Source: Spirochaetota bacterium (lineage in GTDB: Bacteria; Spirochaetota; UBA12135; COTS27; JAFLEE01). From it: DNA of 64,000 bases. The DNA lies in the NCBI GenBank assembly GCA_017302015.1, contig JAFLEE010000005.1, forward strand, positions 52,657-116,656, given 5' to 3'. The translations under genes were made by a program, and so were the position numbers. A model generated the notes under the pieces. That model was not told the origin of the DNA. It made no database searches and was given only the letters and a program-made list of their open reading frames with translations. This document shows positions 54,017-63,506 of the stretch, one piece after another. Each line of letters opens with the position of its first letter. Position 1 is the first letter of the stretch.

Positions 54017-57000
54017 ATGTCCTTGATGACCGTCTTCCCATCCCCCAAATTCCCAATCTTTTTGGGCATCGCGGTCATCGCCCTGCTCGCCGCAGCTCCC
54101 CTCGCCGCCGCCGAGAATCTCCTCAAGAACGGCGACTTCGAGGAATTAGGCGGTGCTTCCCTTTCGGGTTGGACGACCGAAGGCAAGGAAGCCGTCGTGG
54201 AGGCCTCCACGGAGGGCGCCTTTATCCGCGGGAAGGTTTCGGCCATGATCCGCAGTGCTTCCACCAACGCGGCGGTGCGCGCGGGGGCCACCGTCGCGCA
54301 ACCCGTACCAGGCGCGGAACCGGGGCGCACTTACGCACTCGCATTCTTTGCCAAAGGCGAGAAAAGCGGCCAGGTGCTCACCGTCATCTATGATGCCTGG
54401 AGGCCCGTGGGGGCCCATTGGTACCGCAAGAAAGAGGTCCCCCTCACCGCCGAGTGGAAAAAATACGCCTTGGAAGAAAGCATCCCCGGCGCCGCGGAAT
54501 GGGATGGCCGCAAGCTCACGATCCGGTTTTCCATCGGGTACGGTTCGGTCTTCCTCGACGAGGTCTCGCTCACGGCGGTCGTGAAGGAGGATGGGGGTTC
54601 CGCCCAGCGTTCCCTCCTCGAGAACCCCGGGTTCGACGACGGCATCTCGGGTTGGTTCGCCGAATCGTGGGCGCCCACCTGGGCCGTGAGTTCCAACCGC
54701 ATGGGGCGCGATTTCGCGGTGAAACATCGCGGCGCCTGCTCCTTGAAATTGCCCTTCCCGGGCACGAGCCTCATTAGCCGACGCTACGCGTTCAAACCCG
54801 ATACGGCCTACACGGCTTCGTTCTGGGCCCGCAGCGACGACGCTTCCGGCCAGGGCCTAAGCGCCTTCCTCATCACCCCGGATTGGAAGATCTTCAAGAC
54901 CGAAGTGCCCGCCCGGGAACTCGGCCGCGATTGGAAGCGCTACTCGGTGGCCTTCAAGGCCCCGAGCCAAGGGAATGCCTACGGCAATTCCTTCTATATA
55001 AGGGTGGACCCCCGCAGCACCGTCTGGGTCGATTCATTCCAACTCGAAGAGGGCCCCGCCACCGATTACGATCCCGGCATCCAGGCGGGCATCGAGCCCT
55101 ATCCCCCGTCCGGCATCTACAAGGCGGGCCAGCCCGGCACCGTGCGGGTCAGCGCCACCCGCAATGCGCCCTGGGGCGAGGCCCATCTCCTCACCCTCCA
55201 AGGGTGCGGCGCCGACGGGGCCGTCCAGTGGACGAAGTCCGTGGAGATCCCCGGGGATGCGAAGGATGTCAGGGAATCCCTCGCCCTCCCCACGGAAAGG
55301 CTCGGGGTGATCGACCTCAGGGCGAGCATCGCCGCGAAGTCCGCTCCCGGAAAGAGCATCGCCTCGGCCCAATGGCGCGTGGTGGTGATCGCGGGGGATT
55401 ACGCGCTCCCGCCCAACCCGCTCCTGGGCCTCGACACGGCCCCGGCCTGGGCGCCGCTGCCGACGCTCCTGTCCGAAGAGGGCCTCGCCGCGGGGTTCGC
55501 CGCCGGCATGGGGCGCTCCTTCTTCTCCACCAGCGGCGGCTGGCCCGTGGGCGAGCGCAAGAACACGAGCGTGGAGGATCCCATGCACGTGCGCGCGCTG
55601 CGCGAGGCCTACGCCATCCCCCGCGCCTCGGGAAAATCCACCATGGTCGTCTTCGACGCGGGGCGCGCCTCGCCGCTCTCCCTGCGCAACATGAAGCGCG
55701 ACGGCAAACTCATCCCCCTCGAGGAGCGCGAGGCCGCCATCCCGGAGTTCGCCAAGAACCTGGCGGCCTGGGTGGTCGCCCTCTCCAACGTCTTCGACAT
55801 GGTGGAGGTGTTCAACGAGCCCAATATCTGGGTCATCGGCGGCGAGAAGGGCATGCCGCCCGAACTCTACGTGAAAGCGCTCTCGGCCGCGCACCGGGCG
55901 GTGCGCGCCGTCAATCAGAACGTGCGCCTCGCCGCCGACATGAACGGCATGGATTTCGAATACGCGGAAAAACTCGTGAAACTAGGGGGCGCCGCCTTCT
56001 TCGACGTCTTCACCGTCCACCCCTACCGGGCCACCGCCGAGAACCCGCCGCTCTACGAGGATTACCGGAAACTGCGCGCCATTCTCGACAAGGCGCGCCC
56101 CGGCATCCCCGTGGTCAATAGCGAGCAGTATTTCGGCGTGCGCAACCCCGTCTACCAGATGGAGCACGAACGCAATTATTTCGCCGACTCCGAGGAGGAC
56201 CAAGCGGGGCGCCTGCTGCAGACGGCCCTCCACGGGTTCGCCGCCGAGGCCGTCCCCTTCTCCCTCTTCGCCCCCGGGGCCATGGTCGGGAAGGAGGGGA
56301 TCTCCGATTCCCGCTACTTCTACCACTCGTTCGGGATGCTGCGGACCCTCGGGCGCCTCACCCGGGGCCTGGCGCGGGGCGAGGAACTCGCCTGCGACAA
56401 ATCTCTCCGCGTCTTCCTGCTGGAACTCGCCGATGGATCGCGCCTCGTGACGGCCAATACCCGCATCTTCGGGGTGAAGGGCACCGTGAAACTCCCCCTG
56501 GCCGCCGAGGCCGCGTGGGACCCCAACGGGAACCCGATCTCCCAAGACGCCGTGCCCGTGGGGTATACGCCCACCTATTGGAGTTTTGCCAAGGCGACCC
56601 CCGCCGAGGCCATCCGCCGGGCTTTCCGCAGCGCCACCTGCCGGGGTTTCGATTTCCCGGTGGAACTTTCGGCCAGCTTGGGCGCCGACGGCAAGGTCCG
56701 CTTGACGCTCAAGAACGTCTCCACCACCCCCGCCGCGGGCACCGTGAAATTCGACGCGAGCCCCGTCCCGTGGGCCTTCCCGACGACGCTCCCCTTCGAT
56801 CTGGCCCCGGGAGCCGTGGCGGAAAAACGCCTCGAGGCCGGCGGCGCGAAGCCGGCGTGGAACGCCCAGTACGCCGTGCCCTACGCCGCCCAATCGGAGG
56901 ACCTCATCGTGCGCCGCGTCCTGCGCCTCCCCTCCCTCCTGGTGCCCAAAGCGGCGAAGGCCATCGCCGTGGATGGAGACCTAAGCGACTGGGACGACGC

Positions 57001-57601
57001 CCCCTGGATGACGCTCGGGGAAGAAGCGCTGTCGAAGAACTTCAGCGCCAAACTCCCCCACCAGGGCGCCGCCGACTTCGGGGCGCGGGTGGCCCTTCGC
57101 TGGGCCGACGGCGGGCTCTACCTCGCCGCGCGCGTGCGCGATGACGTGGCGTTCCAGAAGGGGAACCCCAACACGCTCTATGAGCGCGACTCCCTCCAAC
57201 TCTATTTCGACCTGGGCAATAACGCCTCGCCCCAGGTGCACGCCTACGACAAAGACGACGTGGTCTACGCCATCGGCCTCGACGAAAGCGGTCGGGCGGT
57301 GGCCAACCTGGAGAAGAGCCCGGGCACCCGGTATATCGGCGCTAATAACGTCGAGACCGGCCTGGATGCCGACGTGAAGGTCGCTTGCCGCTCCCTGCCC
57401 GATGGCTACGCCTACGAGGTCTTCTTCCCCTCCTTCACCCTGCCGTTTCTGGCGATCAAGCCGGGCAGCGTATTCGGGGTGTCCCTCCTCCTCAACGATA
57501 ACGATGGCGCGGGAAGGAAGCAGGGGCTCACCCTGGGGCCGAAAGGCACCGAGCCGTTCGGCGAGCCCTCATTGTGGCGCTGCGCCCAATTGGGGGAGTA
57601 G
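54017..57601 (+). CDS. secreted multidomain glycoside hydrolase with three carbohydrate-binding domains
   Basis: 1194 residues. Signal peptide ends PLAAAE. Two CBM4/9-type jelly rolls (about 35-185, LLKNGDFEELGGASLSGW; about 198-345, LLENPGFDDGISGWF), a TIM barrel (about 465-780) of GH5/GH39 clan-A type with acid/base Glu601 in VFNEPN and nucleophile-like Glu703 in VVNSEQYFG, a beta domain, and a C-terminal CBM9/DOMON-like domain (about 975-1190; IAVDGDLSDWDDAPW). GGAG lies 7 bases before the ATG. Substrate not assignable. Confidence 0.82.
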   Translation: MSLMTVFPSPKFPIFLGIAVIALLAAAPLAAAENLLKNGDFEELGGASLSGWTTEGKEAVVEASTEGAFIRGKVSAMIRSASTNAAVRAGATVAQPVPGAEPGRTYALAFFAKGEKSGQVLTVIYDAWRPVGAHWYRKKEVPLTAEWKKYALEESIPGAAEWDGRKLTIRFSIGYGSVFLDEVSLTAVVKEDGGSAQRSLLENPGFDDGISGWFAESWAPTWAVSSNRMGRDFAVKHRGACSLKLPFPGTSLISRRYAFKPDTAYTASFWARSDDASGQGLSAFLITPDWKIFKTEVPARELGRDWKRYSVAFKAPSQGNAYGNSFYIRVDPRSTVWVDSFQLEEGPATDYDPGIQAGIEPYPPSGIYKAGQPGTVRVSATRNAPWGEAHLLTLQGCGADGAVQWTKSVEIPGDAKDVRESLALPTERLGVIDLRASIAAKSAPGKSIASAQWRVVVIAGDYALPPNPLLGLDTAPAWAPLPTLLSEEGLAAGFAAGMGRSFFSTSGGWPVGERKNTSVEDPMHVRALREAYAIPRASGKSTMVVFDAGRASPLSLRNMKRDGKLIPLEEREAAIPEFAKNLAAWVVALSNVFDMVEVFNEPNIWVIGGEKGMPPELYVKALSAAHRAVRAVNQNVRLAADMNGMDFEYAEKLVKLGGAAFFDVFTVHPYRATAENPPLYEDYRKLRAILDKARPGIPVVNSEQYFGVRNPVYQMEHERNYFADSEEDQAGRLLQTALHGFAAEAVPFSLFAPGAMVGKEGISDSRYFYHSFGMLRTLGRLTRGLARGEELACDKSLRVFLLELADGSRLVTANTRIFGVKGTVKLPLAAEAAWDPNGNPISQDAVPVGYTPTYWSFAKATPAEAIRRAFRSATCRGFDFPVELSASLGADGKVRLTLKNVSTTPAAGTVKFDASPVPWAFPTTLPFDLAPGAVAEKRLEAGGAKPAWNAQYAVPYAAQSEDLIVRRVLRLPSLLVPKAAKAIAVDGDLSDWDDAPWMTLGEEALSKNFSAKLPHQGAADFGARVALRWADGGLYLAARVRDDVAFQKGNPNTLYERDSLQLYFDLGNNASPQVHAYDKDDVVYAIGLDESGRAVANLEKSPGTRYIGANNVETGLDADVKVACRSLPDGYAYEVFFPSFTLPFLAIKPGSVFGVSLLLNDNDGAGRKQGLTLGPKGTEPFGEPSLWRCAQLGE

Positions 57602-57833
57602 GGGGAGTGCTGCACCCCGGGGGAACTTGCGCTTTGCGAAGATGCCGGGGTGGCGCCGAGTCTGTGGACCGTAGGGCGGATCCCATCCGAGGCTGGCGGG
57701 CAAGCCCGCTGTAAGAGTCCGCACCAGCGTTTTTTTGACGGCAGCGCCTTTCGAATCCTGAAATCAATTTCCGCGCGGCGCCGAGGCGAAATAACGCCTA
57801 CCCTCATCTATCCCCGCCCACGGAAGCCTGACC

Positions 57834-60800
57834 ATGCGCGAATCCAACCAGACCGACTTCGACCCCTCCCAGTTCGCGGACCCCGGGCCGGCGTTCCGGT
57901 CCATCCCTTTCTGGTCCCTCAATGACCGCCTTGACCCGGCGGAAATCAAGCGGCAACTCGCCGCCTTCAAGGAGGGCGGCTTCGGCGGCGCCTATCTCCA
58001 TAGCCGCATCGGCCTGCTCACCCCGTACCTCGGGGCGGATTGGTGGCGCGCCATGGACGCCGCGGTGGACGCCTGCGGGGAACTCGGCCTCGAAGCCTGG
58101 TTCTACGACGAGGATAAATGGCCCAGCGGGTTCGCCGGGGGCATCGTCCCCCGCCTGGATGCGGATTTCCGTTCCAAGGCCCTCCTGCGCCTGAAGCGCG
58201 GCGACCCGGTTCCCCCGACCGGCGTGGTCCTGGCTGAGGCGGGGGAGTGGGCCTTCGTCGAATGGACCATGCCCATGGGAGACCCCTGGTTCAACGGCAC
58301 GGCCTGGGTCGACCTCCTGAACCCCCGTTGCGTGGCGGCGTTCATCGATTGCAGTTACCGACCTTACGTCGAACGCTACCGCGGCCGCGCCTGCGTGCGC
58401 GGCATCTTCACCGATGAGCCCCAACTCTCCCCGAGCCAGAGCCTGGGACGCTTCCCGATCGCCCACCACGGGGCCCTGGCGTGGTCGCCCCACCTGCGCG
58501 CGCGCTACCGCGGGGACCACGGCGAGGATGTGGTGGACCGCGCCGCGGAACTCTTCGAGCCCCGCGGGGATTGGAAGCGTACCCGCTGGCGTTTCCACCG
58601 CTCCCTCACCGCTCAATTCGAGGCGGCCTTCACCCGCCCAATCGCCGAATACTGCGGGAAGCACGGTTTCGCGTGGACCGGCCATTTCAACGGCGAAGGG
58701 GGTTTCCGCAGCACCACCGACAACGTGGGGAGCATGGCGGCCCAGTACCGCCACATGCAGCGCCCCGGCGTCGATTGGCTGGGCCTCCGCATTAAGGGAG
58801 GCCAAGTCACCCTCAAGACCCTCTCCTCCACCGCCAACCAATGCGGCCAGGGGCGCCGCCTCTCCGAACTCTTCGGCTGCGCGGGCCAGGATATGTCGGC
58901 GGAGGACCGCGCCTGGATCTTCGGTTGGCACGCCCTCCACGGGGTGAACCACGCGTGCCCCCACCTTTCCCTCTACACCCTCCGGGGCGTGCGCAAACGC
59001 GATTATCCCCCGACCCTCTCGCCCCACCAGCCCTGGTGGCCGGAGAACCATCGCCTCGAAGCGTCCATGGCCCGGCTCTCCTACGCCGCGACCGCGGGGA
59101 ACTTCGACGCCGATCTCCTGGTCTTGAGCCCCCTCGAGAGCGCCTGGTGCGAGTTCCCGGAAAAGTCCGTGGATGCGCGCAGCGGCGACTTCGAGGCCCT
59201 CCTCGCCGAACTCGGCGCGGCCGGCCGCGACTACGACCTCGGCGATGAGAGCGTGCTTTGCGGCCTCGCCGTCCCCCGCAACGGTTTCCTCGAGGTGGGC
59301 GAGGCGCGCTACCGCGCCGTCCTCCTTCCTTCCCTCGCCACGGTGCGCCGGGAAACCCTCGCATGGCTCGCGGCCTTCTTGGACCAGGGCGGGCGGGTGT
59401 ATTCCTGCGGGGAGCGCCCGACGCGCGTGGATGGGGCGGACGATCCCGCGGCGCTCGAGCCGGTCCTCTCCCGCATCCCCGCGATCTCGAGGAAACGCCT
59501 GGGGCGCGGCCTCGAAGCGCGCCTGCCCGCGGCTGTGCGCGTCCTACGCTCCCGCGGCGCATCGCCGTGGAAGAAGGCGCCCCCGGTGATGCTCCAGATG
59601 CGGCGCACCGATTCCGGCCGGCTCTGCCTGGTGTTTAATCCCTCCCGCCTCGAGACGGCCCGATTCGCCCTTCGGTTCAGGGATGCCGCGGGAGGCGCGG
59701 CGTGCTACGACCCCGCCACGGGCGTCGCCAACCCCATCGACGTGACCGAGGGCGGGAGGATCGAACTCTGCCTCGCGCCGGCCCAATCCGTCGTCCTCGC
59801 GCTGGATGCGCCACTGGCGAGACCCGCGGGATCGGGCGACGCCGGGGTGGAGGGCCTGGGCCCCGTCGTCGCCCCGGCCAAATGCATCTCGAAACTCACG
59901 GGCCCTTGGCGGCTTCGCCGCCTGGATCCCAACGCGCTTCCCCTCGATTTCGCCTCCTGGAGCCTGGCGGGCGAATCGGGGGAGGATGCGGAACCGCTTT
60001 TGGGCCTCATGCACCGCTTCACCGCCCGCAAACTCGGCGGTCCGATCAGGCTCCGTTTCGAGGTGGAGGCGGCGGATCTCCCCCAGCGATGCCGCCTCGC
60101 CTGGGAATCCCCCAACATGGACGGCCGTTGGAGCGTCAATGGAGCGCCCCTCACGGGCGCCCGAGACGCCGGCTGGCTGGATGCTTGCATGCGCAGCGCG
60201 GACATCGCGCCCCTCATGCGCCTTGGACGGAACCGGATCGAACTAGAACTTGATTTCACGCCGCCCATCCCGGCTTCCAGCGATCCCATCGCCCGATACG
60301 GCACGGAACTGGAGGCGGTTTATTTGATCGGCGATTTCAAGGTGGAGGCGACCCCCTCCTCCGAACCGGTCCGAAGCCCCCAATGGGACCCTCGCCTTTT
60401 CATCCCCAAACGGGTGCACCGATTCGTCTCGTGGCGCCTGGCCAAGGAGGATCCCCCAGCCTTCGGCGATCTCACGCCCCAGGGTTATCCCTTCTACGCG
60501 GGGCGCTTCGCCGCGGAAACCCGCTTCACCCTTCCCGATACGCGGGGGAACCTTTTCCTGCGCTTCGCCCATCCGGCCGTCCAGGCGATCCGCGCGGAAT
60601 TAAACGGCTCGGCCCTCGGGACCCTCACGCGCTCTCCCTGGGAATGCGCCCTCCAAGGCGCCGCGCGCCGGGGCGAAAACGCCCTCGCCCTCGAACTCAC
60701 GGGTTCGCTGCGCAACCTGCTCGGTCCCCACCACCACAAAGACGGCGAACTCGTGAACGTCGGCCCGGAAAGTTTCGTGGGCCAACCGACCTGGGGCAGC

Positions 60801-60944
60801 CCCCTCCCCAAGGAACCCGATTGGTACGAGCGCCGGAAAACGGGAAACACGGGCCTATGGCGGGATGACCGCTACGTCATCGCCTTCGGCCTGACCGAGG
60901 CCCCGCGGATCCTCCGGCGGGACGGGGGCGGGCCCCGACGCTGA
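57834..60944 (+). CDS. GH106-like glycoside hydrolase (putative alpha-L-rhamnosidase)
   Basis: 1036 residues without a signal peptide. N-terminal block PFWSLNDRLDPAEIKRQL, GGFGGAYLHSRIGLLTPY and WFYDEDKWPSGFAGG (about 22-102) is typical of the GH106-related large hydrolases. A barrel region has FTDEPQLSPSQ (about 195), and a C-terminal GH2-type sugar-binding domain (about 740-1020) contains RLAWESPNMDGRWSVNG. GH106 members remove alpha-L-rhamnose; assignment to that exact family is moderate. Its last 68 bases overlap the convergent AraC gene. GGAAG precedes the ATG. Confidence 0.75.
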   Translation: MRESNQTDFDPSQFADPGPAFRSIPFWSLNDRLDPAEIKRQLAAFKEGGFGGAYLHSRIGLLTPYLGADWWRAMDAAVDACGELGLEAWFYDEDKWPSGFAGGIVPRLDADFRSKALLRLKRGDPVPPTGVVLAEAGEWAFVEWTMPMGDPWFNGTAWVDLLNPRCVAAFIDCSYRPYVERYRGRACVRGIFTDEPQLSPSQSLGRFPIAHHGALAWSPHLRARYRGDHGEDVVDRAAELFEPRGDWKRTRWRFHRSLTAQFEAAFTRPIAEYCGKHGFAWTGHFNGEGGFRSTTDNVGSMAAQYRHMQRPGVDWLGLRIKGGQVTLKTLSSTANQCGQGRRLSELFGCAGQDMSAEDRAWIFGWHALHGVNHACPHLSLYTLRGVRKRDYPPTLSPHQPWWPENHRLEASMARLSYAATAGNFDADLLVLSPLESAWCEFPEKSVDARSGDFEALLAELGAAGRDYDLGDESVLCGLAVPRNGFLEVGEARYRAVLLPSLATVRRETLAWLAAFLDQGGRVYSCGERPTRVDGADDPAALEPVLSRIPAISRKRLGRGLEARLPAAVRVLRSRGASPWKKAPPVMLQMRRTDSGRLCLVFNPSRLETARFALRFRDAAGGAACYDPATGVANPIDVTEGGRIELCLAPAQSVVLALDAPLARPAGSGDAGVEGLGPVVAPAKCISKLTGPWRLRRLDPNALPLDFASWSLAGESGEDAEPLLGLMHRFTARKLGGPIRLRFEVEAADLPQRCRLAWESPNMDGRWSVNGAPLTGARDAGWLDACMRSADIAPLMRLGRNRIELELDFTPPIPASSDPIARYGTELEAVYLIGDFKVEATPSSEPVRSPQWDPRLFIPKRVHRFVSWRLAKEDPPAFGDLTPQGYPFYAGRFAAETRFTLPDTRGNLFLRFAHPAVQAIRAELNGSALGTLTRSPWECALQGAARRGENALALELTGSLRNLLGPHHHKDGELVNVGPESFVGQPTWGSPLPKEPDWYERRKTGNTGLWRDDRYVIAFGLTEAPRILRRDGGGPRR

Positions 60945-62028
60945 CCGCTGTGGACGGCGCGCGCCGCGGGCGCAGCTTCGCCCGGTATTCCCCCGGCGTG
61001 AGGCCCAGCTGCCGGCGGAAGACTTTATTGAAGAATCCCAGGCTCGCGAAGCCGCAATCGCCTGCGATGGCGAGGATGTCCCGGTCCCCGGCGCGCAGGG
61101 CCTCGCATGCGCGGGCGATGCGGTAGTGATGGAGGAAATCCACGAAGGACCGCCCCGTTCTCTTCTTGAAGAGCCGGCAAAATTGGGCCGGATCCAGGGC
61201 GATGGAATCGGCGAGTTCTTTTTGGCTGATCTTCTCGGCGAAATGCTCGCGCGCATGGGCGATGGCCCGGTCGAGGAGGTCGCGGCGGACCTTCCCGCGG
61301 GCCGCCCTGCGGCGGTCCTCGAGCGCGGCCCCGTATTGGCGCAAGAGCCGCACCAGGAGGCCCATGAGGATCGACGCGGCCTCGAGGCGGTATCCCTCGG
61401 GCCGCTCCCCCAGAAGGTCTTCGAGCCCGCGCAATTCCCGAAGGAGCCTTGCGAGGGGCGCGCGCCCGAGGCGGAATCCCTTGCCCACGCCCGATTCCCT
61501 CCCGAAGAGGGGCTCGAGGAAGAAGAAATCCCGGAAATGAGGCAGGCGGCAGAACTCGGGCCACCAGGCCCCGAGGGCGGCCGGCTCGAAATAGACGTTG
61601 ACAAGGCGCACCGGCTTCCCGATGATCCACCGGTGGCGCTCGCCCGCCTGGACGATGAAGACGTCGCCCGCGCCCACGGGGTGGCGCACTCCGCCGATTT
61701 CGTGGAGGCATTCCCCCTCCTCGAACACGACCCATTCGAGGAACTCGTGGGCGTGCGGCGCCCCGATCCGGCCATCCGTGAGGCGCTCGAGGTGGAGGGG
61801 AAATCCGCCGCGGAAAAAACGCGCCGAGGGGATGACCGAGCCCTCGGGGGCCGCGTTGCCCGCGATGGCTTCCCCGGGGGGAACGTTCACGACGGTCGTT
61901 TTCAAATGGGGGATCCCGATCGGAGTGTAATATTGCCATCGAGGACGGGACAATGAGCCCCCCTCGTTGTCCTTTCGCCGTGCGCCCCGCCAATGAAAAT
62001 GCCCAGGAGCCTGTGTGTTTGTCGCCAT
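60877..62028 (-). CDS. AraC-type regulator
   Basis: 383 residues from this ATG. Cupin sensor (about 75-150; IGAPHAHEFLEWVVFEEGECL, GDVFIVQAGERHRW), linker, double helix-turn-helix (about 235-345; ISQKELADSIALDPAQFCRLFK and ILAIAGDCGFASLGFFNKVFRRQ), then a basic Pro/Arg/Gly-rich tail of about 30 residues that overlaps the end of the GH106-like gene. Start uncertain: AAGGTGAG lies 9 bases before this ATG, but a TTG at 61905, closer to the conserved domain and following a possible -10 TATTAC, is an alternative. It probably controls the GH106-like or 1194-residue enzyme. Confidence 0.82.
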   Translation of the reverse strand: MATNTQAPGHFHWRGARRKDNEGGSLSRPRWQYYTPIGIPHLKTTVVNVPPGEAIAGNAAPEGSVIPSARFFRGGFPLHLERLTDGRIGAPHAHEFLEWVVFEEGECLHEIGGVRHPVGAGDVFIVQAGERHRWIIGKPVRLVNVYFEPAALGAWWPEFCRLPHFRDFFFLEPLFGRESGVGKGFRLGRAPLARLLRELRGLEDLLGERPEGYRLEAASILMGLLVRLLRQYGAALEDRRRAARGKVRRDLLDRAIAHAREHFAEKISQKELADSIALDPAQFCRLFKKRTGRSFVDFLHHYRIARACEALRAGDRDILAIAGDCGFASLGFFNKVFRRQLGLTPGEYRAKLRPRRAPSTAVSVGARPRPAGGSAGPRSGRRR

Positions 62029-62150
62029 TTCATTTAACTCACCTTCCATCAACCACATCGGTGCGCATCGCCCCCCCTGCCCCCCAGTTCGCGATGAGAA
62101 TAACTGAACGACTCCGGTTCCCTCGGAACCCACACCCGCGGCTTCCTAAG

Positions 62151-63506
62151 ATGACTACGTTTCCGTCGGGCACCCGAGTCTCCAGCCTCCTTTGCGTCCT
62201 CTTCGCGGGGTGCCTCGCCCTGTGCGCAAGCTCCCACGCGGCCTCCGATGGGCCCGCCCCGCGGAGCGAGGTCGCCCACTCTGTCGCCAAGCCCGCCGCG
62301 AGCCCCGACCGCGTGGGCGCCTACGTTCTCTCTCCGGAGCGCGACGCCAAGGCCCGCTCCCTCGCCAAGGTCCGCCTGCGCGTCAAGATCCTCGGCATCG
62401 CTTGGGGCCTCCTCGTCCTCGCCGCGATCCTGCGCTTTCGCCTCGCGGCCGCGCTGCGCGACCTGGCGGAGCGCCACACCCGCCGGAAGATCCTCCAACT
62501 CCTCATCGTGGTCCCCGCGCTCATGGCCGTCATCGGCGTCGCAACCCTGCCCCTGGCGATCTATGGGAATGGGCTCAGCCGATCCTACGGGCTCTCGGTG
62601 CAGGGCTGGGCTTCCTGGTTCGGGGATTGGGGGAAGGGCTTGGTGCTCACCGCCCTCCTTTCCACCCTGCTCTCGGGCGTCCTCTACGCCTTGATCCGCC
62701 GTTTCCCGAAACGCTGGTGGTTCGCCTTCTGGCTCGCATCGATCCCCCTGATCCTCCTCGGTTTCTTCCTCACGCCCCTCGTCATCGAGCCCCTCTTCAA
62801 TCGGTTCGAGCCGCTTAAAGTAAGCCGCCCGGCGCTCAGCCGCGACCTGCTGCGCATGGTCGAACGAGCGGGGGTCCACATCCCGGAAGACCGTTTCTTT
62901 CTCATGCACGCCTCCCAGAAGACCACCGCCCTCAACGCCTACGTCACCGGCTTCGGGGGCTCCAAGCGCATCGTCCTTTGGGACACCCTCACGTCGGGGA
63001 TGGAGGCCCCCGGCGTCCTCTTCGTCGCCAGCCATGAGTTGGGGCATTATGTGCTGCGCCATCTGCTGGGGGGACTCGTCCTCTCGGTGCTCGGCGTGCT
63101 CGCGGCGCTCTTCATCGGCGCCCGGGCCGTCGGCGTTCTCATCGGGCGCTGGGGACCCCGATGGGGGATCCGCGATCCGGGGGATTGGGCCTCCCTTCCG
63201 CTCCTCCTCCTCGTCGCCTCCCTGCTCTCAACCGTGGGGGAGCCCCTGGGCAATCTCTATTCGAGGCAGATCGAGCACGAGGCCGACCGCTACGCCCTCG
63301 AACTCATGCACCACCTCACCGCGGACGCCCCCCAAGCCGGCGCGAAGGCCTTCCAAAAACTCGGCGAGGCGAACTTAAGCGATCCCGCGCCGAGCGCCCT
63401 GCGCGTGCTCCTCTTCTATAGCCATCCTCCCATCGCAGAGCGGATCCGATTCTGCCTCACTTACGACCCGTGGTCGGCGGGCGGCACTCCCGTCTATGTG
63501 AGATGA
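62151..63506 (+). CDS. M48-family membrane zinc metalloprotease
   Basis: 451 residues. A signal or anchor segment (about 10-25), four or more membrane helices (about 75-95, 110-135, 160-180, 190-215), then the protease domain with zinc motif HELGH (His295-His299) and third ligand Glu375 in EHEADRYALEL. Architecture matches the Ste24/CAAX-protease branch rather than HtpX in having long N-terminal helices. It probably degrades membrane proteins at the inner membrane. The start is uncertain: no ribosome site precedes this ATG, and an in-frame ATG exists at 62094. The stop overlaps the next ATG as ATGA. Confidence 0.85.
   Translation: MTTFPSGTRVSSLLCVLFAGCLALCASSHAASDGPAPRSEVAHSVAKPAASPDRVGAYVLSPERDAKARSLAKVRLRVKILGIAWGLLVLAAILRFRLAAALRDLAERHTRRKILQLLIVVPALMAVIGVATLPLAIYGNGLSRSYGLSVQGWASWFGDWGKGLVLTALLSTLLSGVLYALIRRFPKRWWFAFWLASIPLILLGFFLTPLVIEPLFNRFEPLKVSRPALSRDLLRMVERAGVHIPEDRFFLMHASQKTTALNAYVTGFGGSKRIVLWDTLTSGMEAPGVLFVASHELGHYVLRHLLGGLVLSVLGVLAALFIGARAVGVLIGRWGPRWGIRDPGDWASLPLLLLVASLLSTVGEPLGNLYSRQIEHEADRYALELMHHLTADAPQAGAKAFQKLGEANLSDPAPSALRVLLFYSHPPIAERIRFCLTYDPWSAGGTPVYVR

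Noticed and set aside
57696-57730. GCGGGC-AA-GCCCGC hairpin with a later T7 run as terminator of the 1194-residue hydrolase
   Set aside because: The T run lies about 20 bases beyond the stem and a two-base loop is too tight, so it was not called.
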